Source of the DNA: Martelella mediterranea
GTDB taxonomy: Bacteria; Pseudomonadota; Alphaproteobacteria; Rhizobiales; Rhizobiaceae
Reading direction: 5' to 3'
Assembly: GCF_004342225.1 (NCBI RefSeq)
Contig: NZ_SMAR01000007.1
Span: forward strand, 93,603 to 157,602
DNA length: 64,000 nucleotides
A program made the position numbers and the translations under genes. Position 1 is the first letter of the stretch; each line of letters starts with the position of its first letter. The notes beneath the pieces are model-generated. The model did not search any database. It was not told where the DNA came from and saw only the letters and a list, made by a program, of their open reading frames with translations. Of the stretch, positions 53,171-61,611 are shown in pieces.

Positions 53171-53405
53171 GATCTGACCCTTTCTGAGCTTCGGCGATGA
53201 TGTGCGAGACCGCAATCTGCGATGGTGCCGGACAGGGATGCGTGCAGGCGAAAAAGCCTTCAATACGCTCGAAAACAGCGCTACATAAATAAGCGCGGGC
53301 ATGACGGTGCTCGTCGACAGAACCAACGACCATATCTTCAGCCGCGCCACAGACGGGGCAACGCCGGAACGCATCACTGGCGAAAGTACCGGCCAACGTA
53401 TTCAA
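53163..53405 (-). CDS. small zinc-ribbon-like early protein, 80 aa
   Basis: An 80-residue protein with RRCPVCGAAED and later ARAYLC and FFACTHPC, a set of cysteines and histidines fit for a zinc ribbon. It starts on a TTG at 53405 overlapping the previous stop (TTGA), with AAAGG upstream. Its role is unknown. Confidence 0.55.
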   Translation of the reverse strand: MNTLAGTFASDAFRRCPVCGAAEDMVVGSVDEHRHARAYLCSAVFERIEGFFACTHPCPAPSQIAVSHIIAEAQKGSDHE

Positions 53406-54088
53406 GTATCACCCGCCTTTCCGGCAATGGCTTTTGGCCCTCCAGAACCGTTGACGCCGTGCGCGAGATTGATGTTGTTAGCGGCGAAATAGCCGAGCGT
53501 CGCAATATTGCCGTTCTTGACCGCACCAGCCCGCTGGTGGACCGCAACCGTATCGGGGTAGCGTTCGGCCAACGCGCGTGAAGCGTCACTCCTTGCGTCA
53601 TCTGACAGCATGTCCGCAAAGAGCGCCCGCAATCGTATACCGAGGCGAACAACCATGCCCGCCGTAAAATCATAAACGGCCTGACGTTTGGTTTTCTGTT
53701 TACGCAACCGGGTATAGCTCGGTGTCTTTTTGAACTCGCGGACGGCGCGGTCAATCGCCCGGTCGAGAACGACGAACAGGTAGGTGGCAATCTCGGGACC
53801 GGGTGCGCGGCCGACAAAGGTTCTGTGGTGGCCGTCGATATCACCCACAAGCGTCGCCGTGTTGGTCAACCATGCCAGATCACGCCAGAGACGATCGCGG
53901 ATCGAAGCACCGTGGGTTTTTGCTTTCACCGAAGCCTGGCTGATCTCAATATCGAGGTCCGACAAGCCATATTCGCGCATTAATGCAGCTGCCTTTTCGG
54001 CAGCTGCAAGGGCTTCTTGTTCAGTGCAACCACGTGCTGTGGTCTTCTGTAGCAATGCGGCGATACGGCGTTTGATACTGTCGCTCAT
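53402..54088 (-). CDS. DUF2786 protein
   Basis: A 228-residue protein with an N-terminal DUF2786 helical motif (KRRIAALLQKTTARGCTEQEALAAAEKAAALMREYGL) followed by a longer domain that includes FVGRAPGPEIATYLFVVLDRAIDRAV. The family is common in phages and plasmids and has no firmly known activity. It overlaps its neighbours through ATGA and TTGA junctions. Confidence 0.78.
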   Translation of the reverse strand: MSDSIKRRIAALLQKTTARGCTEQEALAAAEKAAALMREYGLSDLDIEISQASVKAKTHGASIRDRLWRDLAWLTNTATLVGDIDGHHRTFVGRAPGPEIATYLFVVLDRAIDRAVREFKKTPSYTRLRKQKTKRQAVYDFTAGMVVRLGIRLRALFADMLSDDARSDASRALAERYPDTVAVHQRAGAVKNGNIATLGYFAANNINLAHGVNGSGGPKAIAGKAGDT

Positions 54089-54234
54089 TTCGCCACCGCC
54101 TTTCCAGCTTCCTCATGCTCCTGCCGGACATGCATCTTCAGGCCCTTTTCGCCGCGGAGTTTTTTGCCGCAATGGGCGCACTGATGTTCAGCGCCGTTGC
54201 GCGACTTTTTGTGTTTCGAGGTGACTTTGATCAT
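54085..54234 (-). CDS. C2H2 zinc-finger microprotein, 49 aa
   Basis: A 49-residue basic protein with one classical C2H2 finger: Cys19-x2-Cys22-x12-His35-x4-His40 (CAHCGKKLRGEKGLKMHVRQEH). The flanks are Lys/Arg-rich (MIKVTSKHKKSRNG). It is linked by ATGA overlaps to the MazG-like gene before it and the DUF2786 gene after it, which supports it as a real gene although it is short. It probably binds nucleic acid. Confidence 0.75.
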   Translation of the reverse strand: MIKVTSKHKKSRNGAEHQCAHCGKKLRGEKGLKMHVRQEHEEAGKAVAK

Positions 54235-54539
54235 CGCTCACACTCCGCACGCTGGTGGTGAGTGCAACGAAGCTTCGACGCTAGCGACGCTGTGACCTCA
54301 TCCTCTTGGATTGAAGGAAGGTCACCATTGGCAAGCATCATGGTGTAAACGGCACTCAAGTCTCCGACCTCATTGCTGAGCAGAACTCTGTTTGGCGTCG
54401 TGGGATCGGAGGGATGAAAACTCTCGTACCCATGGCGGAGGATTTTTCCGACAGCCTGGACGATCTCACCAGCTTCTTCCGCCAGCATAGCAAGGCGTTC
54501 CGCTTCGGCAGGTGATAGCCTGTTGTAATGCTCGCTCAT
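54231..54539 (-). CDS. MazG-like NTP pyrophosphohydrolase
   Basis: A 102-residue all-alpha NTP pyrophosphatase. The metal-binding pattern is LAEEAGEIVQAVGKILRHG (ExxxE-type) and LLSNEVGDLSAVYTMML (ExxD). Phage MazG-like enzymes are thought to trim NTP or alarmone pools during infection. Start 54539 overlaps the DUF3164 stop (TGATG). Confidence 0.75.
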   Translation of the reverse strand: MSEHYNRLSPAEAERLAMLAEEAGEIVQAVGKILRHGYESFHPSDPTTPNRVLLSNEVGDLSAVYTMMLANGDLPSIQEDEVTASLASKLRCTHHQRAECER

Positions 54540-55306
54540 CACGCACCTGCCTTCGCCAGATCAATCGTGATCGCCTGCCAGCGATCCTCGACCGAACGGC
54601 GATGATAGAAGCGGACATACTGCTTCGAGCCGGTCACCCGCATGGCATCACGGATGGCACCCATAGCGCGCTGCCAGCGCTCGTCATCGATGTTGTGGCG
54701 CAACAGGCTAAACAGGTCAGCGCGATTGATGCGGCCTTCCGTGTCAGTGCTGAATGCGCGGGTAACAATTGCCTGCAGTGGTGCCGGGCTATCGGCTGAC
54801 CATTCATTCATACATTCGTCGAAAAGCTTTTTCGCAACCTGTAGCTCCGGCCCGAAATCGATACGGTCTGCTATCTGCACCTGAACTTTGTAAAGCCCAT
54901 CGTAAGACTGGTAGGTCCGATTGCCTTTCTTGCCGCCCTTGGTGACTTCGTATTCCTGCGCTAAAAGCGCGTCGAAGCCGTCCAGGTCGATCATGGTGTG
55001 TTCAAGAAACCGGCCGATCTGCGCGGAGAGGTCAAAGGCAAAGCCGATGACCTTGCGCACAACCTCGTCTTCAAGCTTGTGCTGCGGCTTGACCATGTCG
55101 ATCGGCACCAGCCGGTCGCTGGCATCGGTCATCATCTCACGGCCGTTCACCATCGTGACACCGGTACCGATCTCGCGAACCTGCGCCTGGTAAAGCGCTT
55201 CCGGCACGAACCGGCCGCGCACATCTTCGATATAGCGTCCGCCGTTGATTTCAGCGGTGCGCGGCTGGTTCTGCTGTGCTTCGAGAATGTATGCTTCACT
55301 GGTCAT
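54539..55306 (-). CDS. DUF3164 protein
   Basis: A 255-residue protein of the DUF3164 family found in the early region of most Mu-like phages: INGGRYIEDVRGRFVPEALYQAQ..., KGGKKGNRTYQSYDGLYKVQVQIADRIDFGPELQVAKKLFDEC and a C-terminal RRSVEDRWQAITIDLAKA. Its biochemical role is not established. GGAGG precedes the ATG, coupled by ATGA to the gene before. Confidence 0.85.
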   Translation of the reverse strand: MTSEAYILEAQQNQPRTAEINGGRYIEDVRGRFVPEALYQAQVREIGTGVTMVNGREMMTDASDRLVPIDMVKPQHKLEDEVVRKVIGFAFDLSAQIGRFLEHTMIDLDGFDALLAQEYEVTKGGKKGNRTYQSYDGLYKVQVQIADRIDFGPELQVAKKLFDECMNEWSADSPAPLQAIVTRAFSTDTEGRINRADLFSLLRHNIDDERWQRAMGAIRDAMRVTGSKQYVRFYHRRSVEDRWQAITIDLAKAGA

Positions 55307-55542
55307 GCTGCATCACCTCCGTTGTTGTCGTGGTTGGAAATCAGGAACAGCTTGGGGCGGTTCGTCCTGGTTTTGGTCGGGAGGCGGTTCTCCGCCTCCA
55401 GTTCTTCTGTCAGGGCAATGCCGGTATTCATCCGGGTCACCATGCCTTCCAGTTCGTTGACGCTTGGCCGCTTCTGCATGCGCACAAAGCGCTTCATTTC
55501 ATCGCGCACGCCCGACAGGTATTGAGATGGTTGGATGTTCAT
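55303..55542 (-). CDS. small early phage protein, 79 aa
   Basis: A 79-residue helical protein (MKRFVRMQKRPSVNELEGMVTRMNTGIALTEELEAENRLP) with a basic, Asn-rich tail. The start at 55542 overlaps the previous stop (ATGA); the longer open frame up to 55866 is a shadow. Unrecognised. Confidence 0.6.
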   Translation of the reverse strand: MNIQPSQYLSGVRDEMKRFVRMQKRPSVNELEGMVTRMNTGIALTEELEAENRLPTKTRTNRPKLFLISNHDNNGGDAA

Positions 55543-55847
55543 GCCTTGCCTCCCTTGAAATCCGGGCGGACGATCTTGCCATCTGGATCGGCAAGCATCT
55601 GCCTGAGTTTGCGCGTGGCTTCGTCTTCGAGAATTTCGCAACCTTCGCGCTGGGCTTTGTCGAGCCGGTGAACGTAAAGCTCCTGTTCTGTGTTGCGGGC
55701 CAGATCGGCGAGCACATGCAGCTCTCTGGCAAGCTGGCCGCACTGGGCCTCCGACAAGCCACCGCCTTCGCGATGCTCCTTGTCGAGGTGCAGCGCGTGA
55801 ACCCGTAGCGTGTCGCTCAAAACCATGTTGATCAGGGTGGCACTCAT
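55539..55847 (-). CDS. small early phage protein, 102 aa
   Basis: A 102-residue protein rich in charged helices (RVHALHLDKEHREGGGLSEAQCGQLARELHVLADLARNTEQELYVHRLDKAQ). It follows the MuB gene through an ATGA overlap. Possibly a coiled-coil regulator; not recognised. Confidence 0.6.
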   Translation of the reverse strand: MSATLINMVLSDTLRVHALHLDKEHREGGGLSEAQCGQLARELHVLADLARNTEQELYVHRLDKAQREGCEILEDEATRKLRQMLADPDGKIVRPDFKGGKA

Positions 55848-56869
55848 TGCAGGTCTCCCAGATCACGATTTTTCCAGGCGGCTTTCAGATGATCGAGCGA
55901 CAACGGCTGGGCTTCGCCCATCGCATACATGCGTGCCAGCTTGACCGTACGATCGATCTGGCGGAGCGCGCCGGGCTTGAGGCCGAGGCCGAGCAGAAAC
56001 TTGATGCAATCGGGATCATCAATGCCGAGCGCGGCCACGAACAACCGGATGTCTTCGGCGCGGTTGCCTTCACGTCGTAAGCGCTTGTCAAAACGTGACA
56101 GCACCTGCGCCCGTGATGCGACGGATCGGCCTTGCTGACGCACATAAGAGGCCGCCGTGTCTTCATTGCCGACAAGGGCGACGCCGCAACTGTTGTTGTC
56201 GACAAAGTGGCGCAACTGGTTGATGCTCTCGGCTTCGAGGTTTTGGGCCTCGTCGATGATCAGCAAGGTGCCGTCACCGACACGCTGAAGCTTTCGCCCG
56301 ATAGCGCGAACCAGCCGGGCCGGGTTGTGCTCGGATACATCAAGCGCTTCGGCCAGTTCGACCAGCATGCCATGTACCTTCTTTGTCGACGGGCTGATCG
56401 TCGCCATGTAGGCATGAGGCCGCGTAGCGCAGTAATGGCGGCAGGCAGTGGTCTTTCCAACGCCCGCGTCCAGCGTCACGGCAACAAGGGCTGGCGTCAT
56501 CTGCGCCCACATAAGCGTTTGCAAGACTTCGGTAGCGACCTTCGTTTTCACGAATGAAGGGGACGCCGGAATGGCTGCGGCCATGTCGGCCGCTTCCTCA
56601 ACGCTTGTTAGCCACTGCCCAATCTGCTGGTTATAGTTGGCCAACGTGCCGTTGTATTTGCCGGACAGCCACTGTGAGAATGTACCCTCGGCAACCCCGC
56701 TGCGGCGTGCCACTTCGGCTTTTGACCATCCGTTGGTTGATGCCATTTCGGCTGTGCGTGCAGTCAGCGCACGCCATTCTTCCACATCGCTGACAGGATG
56801 TTTTTCGAGAAAGGTTGCGGTTGGCTGGCTGAGAACCCAGCCGCTATTTGCATTAAACTTCTTAGTCAC
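55844..56869 (-). CDS. MuB-like transposition target ATPase
   Basis: A 341-residue AAA+ ATPase that would choose target DNA and activate the transposase. It has an N-terminal HTH (GWSKAEVARRSGVAEGTFSQWLSG, 47-70), Walker A DAGVGKTT (134-141), Walker B LLIIDEAQ (202-209) and a C-terminal helical domain. The start is taken as a GTG at 56869 (VTKKFNANSG) with GGAG 9 bases ahead; the ATG at 56965 would need translation through the hairpins at 56891-56939. Confidence 0.9.
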   Translation of the reverse strand: MTKKFNANSGWVLSQPTATFLEKHPVSDVEEWRALTARTAEMASTNGWSKAEVARRSGVAEGTFSQWLSGKYNGTLANYNQQIGQWLTSVEEAADMAAAIPASPSFVKTKVATEVLQTLMWAQMTPALVAVTLDAGVGKTTACRHYCATRPHAYMATISPSTKKVHGMLVELAEALDVSEHNPARLVRAIGRKLQRVGDGTLLIIDEAQNLEAESINQLRHFVDNNSCGVALVGNEDTAASYVRQQGRSVASRAQVLSRFDKRLRREGNRAEDIRLFVAALGIDDPDCIKFLLGLGLKPGALRQIDRTVKLARMYAMGEAQPLSLDHLKAAWKNRDLGDLQ

Positions 56870-56890
56870 TATACTTGGCTCCGTTCTGTG

Positions 56891-56944
56891 CCCCTGATGG
56901 GGTGTTTTTCTTTTGGGCGGGAGCTGCAATCTCCCGCCCTTTTT
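56891..56944 (+). terminator. two plus-strand hairpins between MuA and MuB genes
   Basis: CCCC-TGAT-GGGG (56891-56902) followed by TGTTTTTC, and a perfect 9-bp stem (56915-56923 with 56931-56939) followed by TTTTT. Both have their T tracts on the plus strand, against the direction of the early operon. They would stop antisense transcripts or shape the leader of the MuB gene. Confidence 0.6.
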
Positions 56945-56986
56945 CATTGTCGGAACCGAACGCAATACTTATCGGTCATCGCCGGT

Positions 56987-58960
56987 TTATCCGGTCTTGG
57001 TCTTGCCGCCTTGCGGGAATTGGATAACGGCATCGCTGTCGGCATACCTTTCGAGTGCGCGGCTGAAAGCGTCCTCGTAACGATCCTCGTCGAGCTGCTC
57101 TTCAGGCACAGGTTCGATTTTCGTGGCGAGATTGCCTGTGGCGATACGGGTTACTGTCGGCCTTACCTTTTCAGGCTTCGGTGTCGGGCTGGCCTTTTTG
57201 CCTCTGTCCAGAATGTCGGCCAGCTCTTCGGCTGCAAACTGGCGTTCCATATCGGCACGCTGTTTGGTCAGCTTGCTGTATGACTTGGCCTTGTTTTGCT
57301 GACGACGGCCTTCCGCGACGCTGTCAAACCTGATGCTGCCTAGCGGTTCGGCATCACAGATAAATCGACCGTTTGGCTCGTAGACCTTCACCGGCTTTTT
57401 CAGATTGTCCGGGTCGAAGCGAACCATCAGCTTTTTGCCGATCCACTGGTTGAGTTCGATGGACCAATACCGCGATCCCATGAAGTGGATGGAACCATCC
57501 GGTTGGCGCGCTTTCAGCCCCGTGGCCGACAGCAGCCAGATCGTGCGTTGCGCTTCCGTTGCCTGGCGAACGATGGTCGCCGGCGCGGCCATGCTTTCGG
57601 CAAACACCTGGTCGAAGCTTTTGCCCTTGGCTGTTTCGGTGCGGCGGCCGGTGCGGGCGTTGTGCTCGGCAATCATCTCGGCTGCGTGATGTTCGAGAAC
57701 ATCGAGCGGCACGGCCTTATCCATATAGTTTTCAGGCTTGGCATCCGGCTTGTTGCCGGTGTAGCAACCTGACATCGCCGGATGTTTGCTGATCTCTTCG
57801 GCCAGATCGCGCCATGCCCGTTCGATCGGCTTTGCCTGACCGTGATAAGGCGTTACGAAGCGCGGCTCGATGCCAAGTGTCACCAGCAGGCCGGACACTT
57901 CGTCCGCGTCGATCTTGTAGCGATAGCGTGTCTTCGCACCACCGGAGATCATTTTGGAGGCAAAGGCACGTCCATTATCGAGATAGATGCGCTCCGGTAT
58001 GCCGAAATCTTCAACCATGTCACCGAAGCAGGCCCGGATCGCATCCCACGTTTCAGCCTCTGCAAGCCGCCATGAAAGCACCTTGCGCGAATATAGATCC
58101 TGCGTGCCGATCAGATACATGCGTGTTGGCTTCTCGGCCCATGGCACTTTCACAAACAGGTCGAGCCTGTGGCCATCGGCGTTGACCGCTTCCATTGCAT
58201 GCAAATGTGCAACAGAGCGCTCCTGCGCCGGAAACATGCGCTTGGCCTTCTCGCGGCCTTCGCGGCTCATAACCTGCACGGCCTTTGGAACTTCGCGTTC
58301 CAGGCGGCGGCGCAGTGAGCGTTCGGACGGGATCGGAGACCAGCCTTCAGACTTTGCAGCCTTCACCATACGCCGATAGCAGGCAGAGAACTTCGGCCCT
58401 TCGGGGCGGAGAAAGTCGGACTTGAAGAATGCCCACGCTTCAGAGTGACAAGGTGCAATCTCTTTTTCGACACCATTGGCCTTAGCCGAGAATGCCGGAG
58501 CGAGTGCGGCGAGCCAGTCCTGTTTCGGCTGATCTTTCACCATCGCCCACCATTCATAGTAGGCGCTTTTTCCTGTGCAGGTGTACTGCGTTGCCGTTTC
58601 GACAGCCTTCTTCTTCGGTAGACCGGCCTCAACCATTGCTTCGACGCGCTGGATCACTTCGAGGCGCTTTTCGCAGAGCGCTTTATGTTCGCTTGAAAGG
58701 GCCTCAAACCGCCTCCAAAGAAGCTTTGAGACTTCGGATTTTTCCGGTTCTGGCTCGGTCAGGATAAACGCTAGCTTCTCGCGGGCGGCGGCGGGCAAAA
58801 GTGAATAATGGTATTCATACCCCCCGCCGACAGCTTTGCGCTGTCTGGCTTTGTTGGTGCCACGCGCACCAGAAAGACGCTTCCCAACATGTAGCTCGGA
58901 GGCAGGAAACCCCGGTAATTTCGCTGCCGCCAATTCCGAGGCTGTGAACCATTCCCTCAT
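56987..58960 (-). CDS. MuA-like DDE transposase
   Basis: A 657-residue transposase that cuts and joins phage ends. The N-terminal winged-helix (MREWFTASELAAAKLPGFPASELHVGKRLSG) resembles MuA domain I-alpha. The catalytic acids are Asp262 (NADGH), Asp328 (YLDNGRAF) and Glu380 (PIERAWRDL), spaced 66 and 52 like MuA. A C-terminal basic and acidic region would contact MuB. The ATG overlaps the preceding stop (ATGA). It should act on the TCCGGAATTT sites at both prophage ends. Confidence 0.93.
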   Translation of the reverse strand: MREWFTASELAAAKLPGFPASELHVGKRLSGARGTNKARQRKAVGGGYEYHYSLLPAAAREKLAFILTEPEPEKSEVSKLLWRRFEALSSEHKALCEKRLEVIQRVEAMVEAGLPKKKAVETATQYTCTGKSAYYEWWAMVKDQPKQDWLAALAPAFSAKANGVEKEIAPCHSEAWAFFKSDFLRPEGPKFSACYRRMVKAAKSEGWSPIPSERSLRRRLEREVPKAVQVMSREGREKAKRMFPAQERSVAHLHAMEAVNADGHRLDLFVKVPWAEKPTRMYLIGTQDLYSRKVLSWRLAEAETWDAIRACFGDMVEDFGIPERIYLDNGRAFASKMISGGAKTRYRYKIDADEVSGLLVTLGIEPRFVTPYHGQAKPIERAWRDLAEEISKHPAMSGCYTGNKPDAKPENYMDKAVPLDVLEHHAAEMIAEHNARTGRRTETAKGKSFDQVFAESMAAPATIVRQATEAQRTIWLLSATGLKARQPDGSIHFMGSRYWSIELNQWIGKKLMVRFDPDNLKKPVKVYEPNGRFICDAEPLGSIRFDSVAEGRRQQNKAKSYSKLTKQRADMERQFAAEELADILDRGKKASPTPKPEKVRPTVTRIATGNLATKIEPVPEEQLDEDRYEDAFSRALERYADSDAVIQFPQGGKTKTG

Positions 58961-59163
58961 ACCTTGCCTCCCTTTGCCGCCATTGCTCGACGGATTTCAG
59001 GAGCGTGAATTTCCATCCACTTCAGTGTGCGCAGAGCTGCCTCCAGGTGCTCTTTCTGAAGTGCACGATGTGAGGGAGAGAGCGTCAGCGATCGGCCATG
59101 AAGCAGGCTGTCCAGTGCCGCCACCTGACTTTTCAAAGAGACGCCGCGTTCAGCATTCGACAT
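58957..59163 (-). CDS. small early phage protein, 68 aa
   Basis: A 68-residue helical protein (VAALDSLLHGRSLTLSPSHRALQKEHLEAALRTLKWMEIHAPEIRRAMAAK). It is coupled to both neighbours by TGATG and ATGA overlaps, directly before the transposase. Unrecognised. Confidence 0.6.
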   Translation of the reverse strand: MSNAERGVSLKSQVAALDSLLHGRSLTLSPSHRALQKEHLEAALRTLKWMEIHAPEIRRAMAAKGGKV

Positions 59164-59624
59164 CAGCGTGCCCTCCGGATCGTAACGGGCTTGGAGCGGA
59201 GTGCCTTGAGCTGGCCTTCAATCTCCTTGCGCTCTTGCTGAAGACGGGCAATCTCTGCCAATCGTGCCTCGTCGCCCTGGAGAAGCAACAAGCCGTCTTC
59301 TGACACGATCACATCCCAAAGCCACACCGCACCTGTCGCACGGACGAATGCCTTGAAGCGCGGCAGGCTGATGTCATGCCCGCTCTTGCTCTCGGCGGTG
59401 TAGGCATCAATCGTCGCCTTCGAGATTGACGGCAGGCCGAGATAATGTGCCATTCGGGCTGCTATCGTCGGGCGGTCGAACGGTGCCTCGCGGATTGCCC
59501 TCGCCATTTCCCGCTTCAGACGTGCGCGAAAACGATCAAGGTCGATCTGTTCAACGGCATCACGGGTTGGAAAGACCGGTGATGAAAAGAAATCCATCTG
59601 TGAAGGGTCGCGTTTCGTCGACAT
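59163..59624 (-). CDS. early phage protein, 153 aa, DNA-binding-like
   Basis: A 153-residue protein: a central helical region (FRARLKREMARAIREAPFDRPTIAARMAHYLGLPSISKATIDAYTAES) reads like an HTH resembling those of phage regulators, and a C-terminal coiled coil follows (LAEIARLQQERKEIEGQLKALRS). AGGAGG precedes two adjacent ATGs (59627, 59624). Similar genes sit upstream of A in alphaproteobacterial Mu-like phages. Function unproven. Confidence 0.6.
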   Translation of the reverse strand: MSTKRDPSQMDFFSSPVFPTRDAVEQIDLDRFRARLKREMARAIREAPFDRPTIAARMAHYLGLPSISKATIDAYTAESKSGHDISLPRFKAFVRATGAVWLWDVIVSEDGLLLLQGDEARLAEIARLQQERKEIEGQLKALRSKPVTIRRAR

Positions 59625-60445
59625 CATGCTGCCTCCTGAAAACGGGATAGGCCAATCTCTTGGAGAAACTGATCTTTGACGGACTGGCTTGCCTGTCCCC
59701 ATGCTTTGCGCAGAGCGGCAAGTGCCTCTGTGTCCGGATCGCGAGCGGGCTTTTCAGGCTTCTGGGGCTTTGTCAGCGCCAACACGCTCTGCGGGTCACC
59801 ACTTTCTTTCAGCGCTGCCGCTGCCTTCACCTGCATATCGGGTGTCAGTTTCGCGAATTTCAGCAACAACGCCTGATTGGTTTCGGCCTCGGTTCCGCGC
59901 ACAGCCTGTCGTAGCGCTGGATGCAGGTTCTGACCGATGCGATTGATAAGCTTGTAGGTTTCCGCGCCAATTCCAAGGCGGTTTTGTACTTGCTTCGAAA
60001 GTTCTCGACCTTTTGCAAAAACAGGGTAATCGTTACCCTGTTTCTCAGGGCGACCGCCTTTTGGATCGATACTCCCGTTTTTCTCTTCCCAAAGTTCCCG
60101 GTACTTCATCACGAAAATGGCGCGATCAAGCGGGTTCAGTTCGTTGCGGTAAAGGTTCTCGGATATCTCAAGAAGCTGAGCCTCGACTTGATCGGCAGCG
60201 ACAACGATGGCGTCGATCTCGGACCATCCGATCAGGCGCGCGGCGGAAAGCCGATAGGCACCGGCGACCAGCGTATACGGCGTCTTGCCCTTATTTTGCG
60301 CCGGTGTGCTTCTGATCATGATCGGGCTGATCTGTCCGCGCTCTTCAAACGACGCGGCAATGGCCTCGACATACCCTTGATCAATCGGGCGCAGACGTTC
60401 GCCCATGTGGATTTTGTCTATCGATGCAGAAATGAACTCGGCCAT
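59624..60445 (-). CDS. ParB/Sulfiredoxin-fold protein
   Basis: A 273-residue ParB-like protein. The N-terminal ParB/Srx domain shows IRPIDQGYVEAIAASFEERGQISPIMIR-type sequence, then LVAGAYRLSAARLIGWSEIDAIVV and ENLYRNELNPLDRAIFVMKYREL; a central HTH (LSKQVQNRLGIGAETYKLINRIG) follows. No ParA partner or parS-like repeat was seen, so it is more likely a regulator or nuclease-like protein than a partition factor. Start 60445 lies 1 base after the previous stop. Confidence 0.82.
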   Translation of the reverse strand: MAEFISASIDKIHMGERLRPIDQGYVEAIAASFEERGQISPIMIRSTPAQNKGKTPYTLVAGAYRLSAARLIGWSEIDAIVVAADQVEAQLLEISENLYRNELNPLDRAIFVMKYRELWEEKNGSIDPKGGRPEKQGNDYPVFAKGRELSKQVQNRLGIGAETYKLINRIGQNLHPALRQAVRGTEAETNQALLLKFAKLTPDMQVKAAAALKESGDPQSVLALTKPQKPEKPARDPDTEALAALRKAWGQASQSVKDQFLQEIGLSRFQEAA

Positions 60446-60446
60446 G

Positions 60447-60806
60447 TCACGCGGCCTCCGCTTCGGCTTTGCCGTAGGCCTGCCCGTAAAGCGCCAGCGC
60501 CCGAAGGCCCATCTTGTGATAGGCTCGGTCGAATACCGTGCAGTCACGGCGCAGGTTGACCTTCCACATGGTTTGCTTGATGCGGCCGACATTGCGATCC
60601 GTAATCTTTGCAATACGGCGTGCTGGTACGTCGAAGTAGTCACGCATCATCGTTAGCGCGCATTGCCGCGCCAGTGCCGCGTCCAGGAGATCGTTCGGAG
60701 GGTCGATAATATCTTCGAGCGAAAGATGGCTGAAATGGCGAGCGACCGCGCTATAGCAGCAGGTCAGCATCAGCCTGTGGCGATCATCCTCTGAGTATAT
60801 ATTCAT
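60447..60806 (-). CDS. early phage protein, 119 aa, with helical DNA-binding-like region
   Basis: A 119-residue protein; YFDVPARRIAKITDRNVGRIKQTMWKVN reads like an HTH and recalls the C-terminal domain of DnaA-type proteins. AAGGGGA precedes ATG 60806. It follows a membrane microprotein and precedes the ParB-like gene in the early operon. Confidence 0.6.
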   Translation of the reverse strand: MNIYSEDDRHRLMLTCCYSAVARHFSHLSLEDIIDPPNDLLDAALARQCALTMMRDYFDVPARRIAKITDRNVGRIKQTMWKVNLRRDCTVFDRAYHKMGLRALALYGQAYGKAEAEAA

Positions 60807-60822
60807 GGTAGTCCCCTTGATT

Positions 60823-60909
60823 TTAATGTCTGCCAGCGATCCAGAACCAACCGGCAGCCACACAACAAAGCGCGCAGTATCCGGCCAGCCCGATCCAGAT
60901 CGTGATCAT
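60823..60909 (-). CDS. 28-aa membrane microprotein
   Basis: ATG 60909 overlaps an upstream stop (ATGA) in the manner of the surrounding genes. The product MITIWIGLAGYCALCC...WFWIAGRH is a single membrane helix with three cysteines. The next gene begins 17 bases after its stop. Too short for standard gene calling. Confidence 0.45.
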   Translation of the reverse strand: MITIWIGLAGYCALCCVAAGWFWIAGRH

Positions 60910-61610
60910 GGCAGTGCGCTTTCCGTCTCAATTGTTCTGTCGAATTTGGATGCACGTTTCGCCATTGTGCGCTGATAGCGTTTGCTGCAACCATGGTTCA
61001 CACAACACAAATGGAGGCATGAACATGGGGTTGGATCAGCTGGCTGAATACATTGGCAAGGAGCAAGCCTACATAGGTGACCTATTGCTGAAAGAAGGCA
61101 TTGAGAACCTTGCTGATGCTTGCGAGGAGGTTGGCATTCAGAAGCAGTGCGATCTAGTTTACAAGGAAAAATACAAGAGCATGACCCGTCTGTTTCTTGC
61201 CGGAAACAAAACGCGCAGGCGCATGTTTCTGGAAGGGTTGGGCGATAATATCGTCCGCCGCACATTCCTGATCGCCGTTGCTTTTGAGATAAGGTGCGCT
61301 GAAGCATATGCTGAAACGCTTCAGAAATACGACCCCATACCCCGGCTCGGACAGGCAAAAACATCGACTCTGTTGCAATATGCGGCGGCGGCTCAAAGCC
61401 TGCAGGAAAGCTATCCGAGCCTCTGGCCGTTTCAGGATCACGACCCGTTCGATGAAGGCTAGAAGGCTCCGTGTCGAAACGGTAGCGGTTGGCCGCGCGC
61501 CCACTCAGGTTATGGCGAACTTCCGGCGTCGAGGGGGTCTCAAGGTCACGACGTACGCTTTCGGCAAAAAGACGTGCACACTCTGTCAGAGGATCTGGAT
61601 CACGCGCCAT
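60906..61610 (-). pseudogene. remnant of a small early gene split by the opposite-strand ORF
   Basis: A frame opens with ATG 61610, one base after the ner stop, and ends at a TGA that overlaps the microprotein ATG (ATGA). Both junctions look genuine. The first 50 residues (MARDPDPLTECARLFAESVRRDL) and last 19 (MAKRASKFDRTIETESALP) look like protein, but the middle is Cys-rich and is exactly antisense to the plus-strand gene 61025-61462. I read it as one small gene interrupted by that gene, the frame staying open by chance. Confidence 0.3.
61025..61462 (+). CDS. opposite-strand early-region protein, 145 aa (moron candidate)
   Basis: A 145-residue, mostly helical soluble protein (MGLDQLAEYIGKEQAYIGDLLLKEGIENLADACEEVG... 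GNKTRRRMFLEGLGDNIVRR). GGAGG lies 7 bases before ATG 61025. It is the only plus-strand gene apart from the repressor, so it could be expressed in the lysogen. A plus-strand terminator at 61927-61950 would keep its transcript from entering the repressor gene. No family is recognised; immunity or lysogenic conversion is a guess. Confidence 0.6.
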   Translation: MGLDQLAEYIGKEQAYIGDLLLKEGIENLADACEEVGIQKQCDLVYKEKYKSMTRLFLAGNKTRRRMFLEGLGDNIVRRTFLIAVAFEIRCAEAYAETLQKYDPIPRLGQAKTSTLLQYAAAAQSLQESYPSLWPFQDHDPFDEG

Positions 61611-61611
61611 G

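Noticed and set aside
59624..60445. ParB-like gene as evidence for a plasmid-prophage partition system
   Set aside because: No ParA gene or iterated parS-like sites were seen, and the element has transposition ends.
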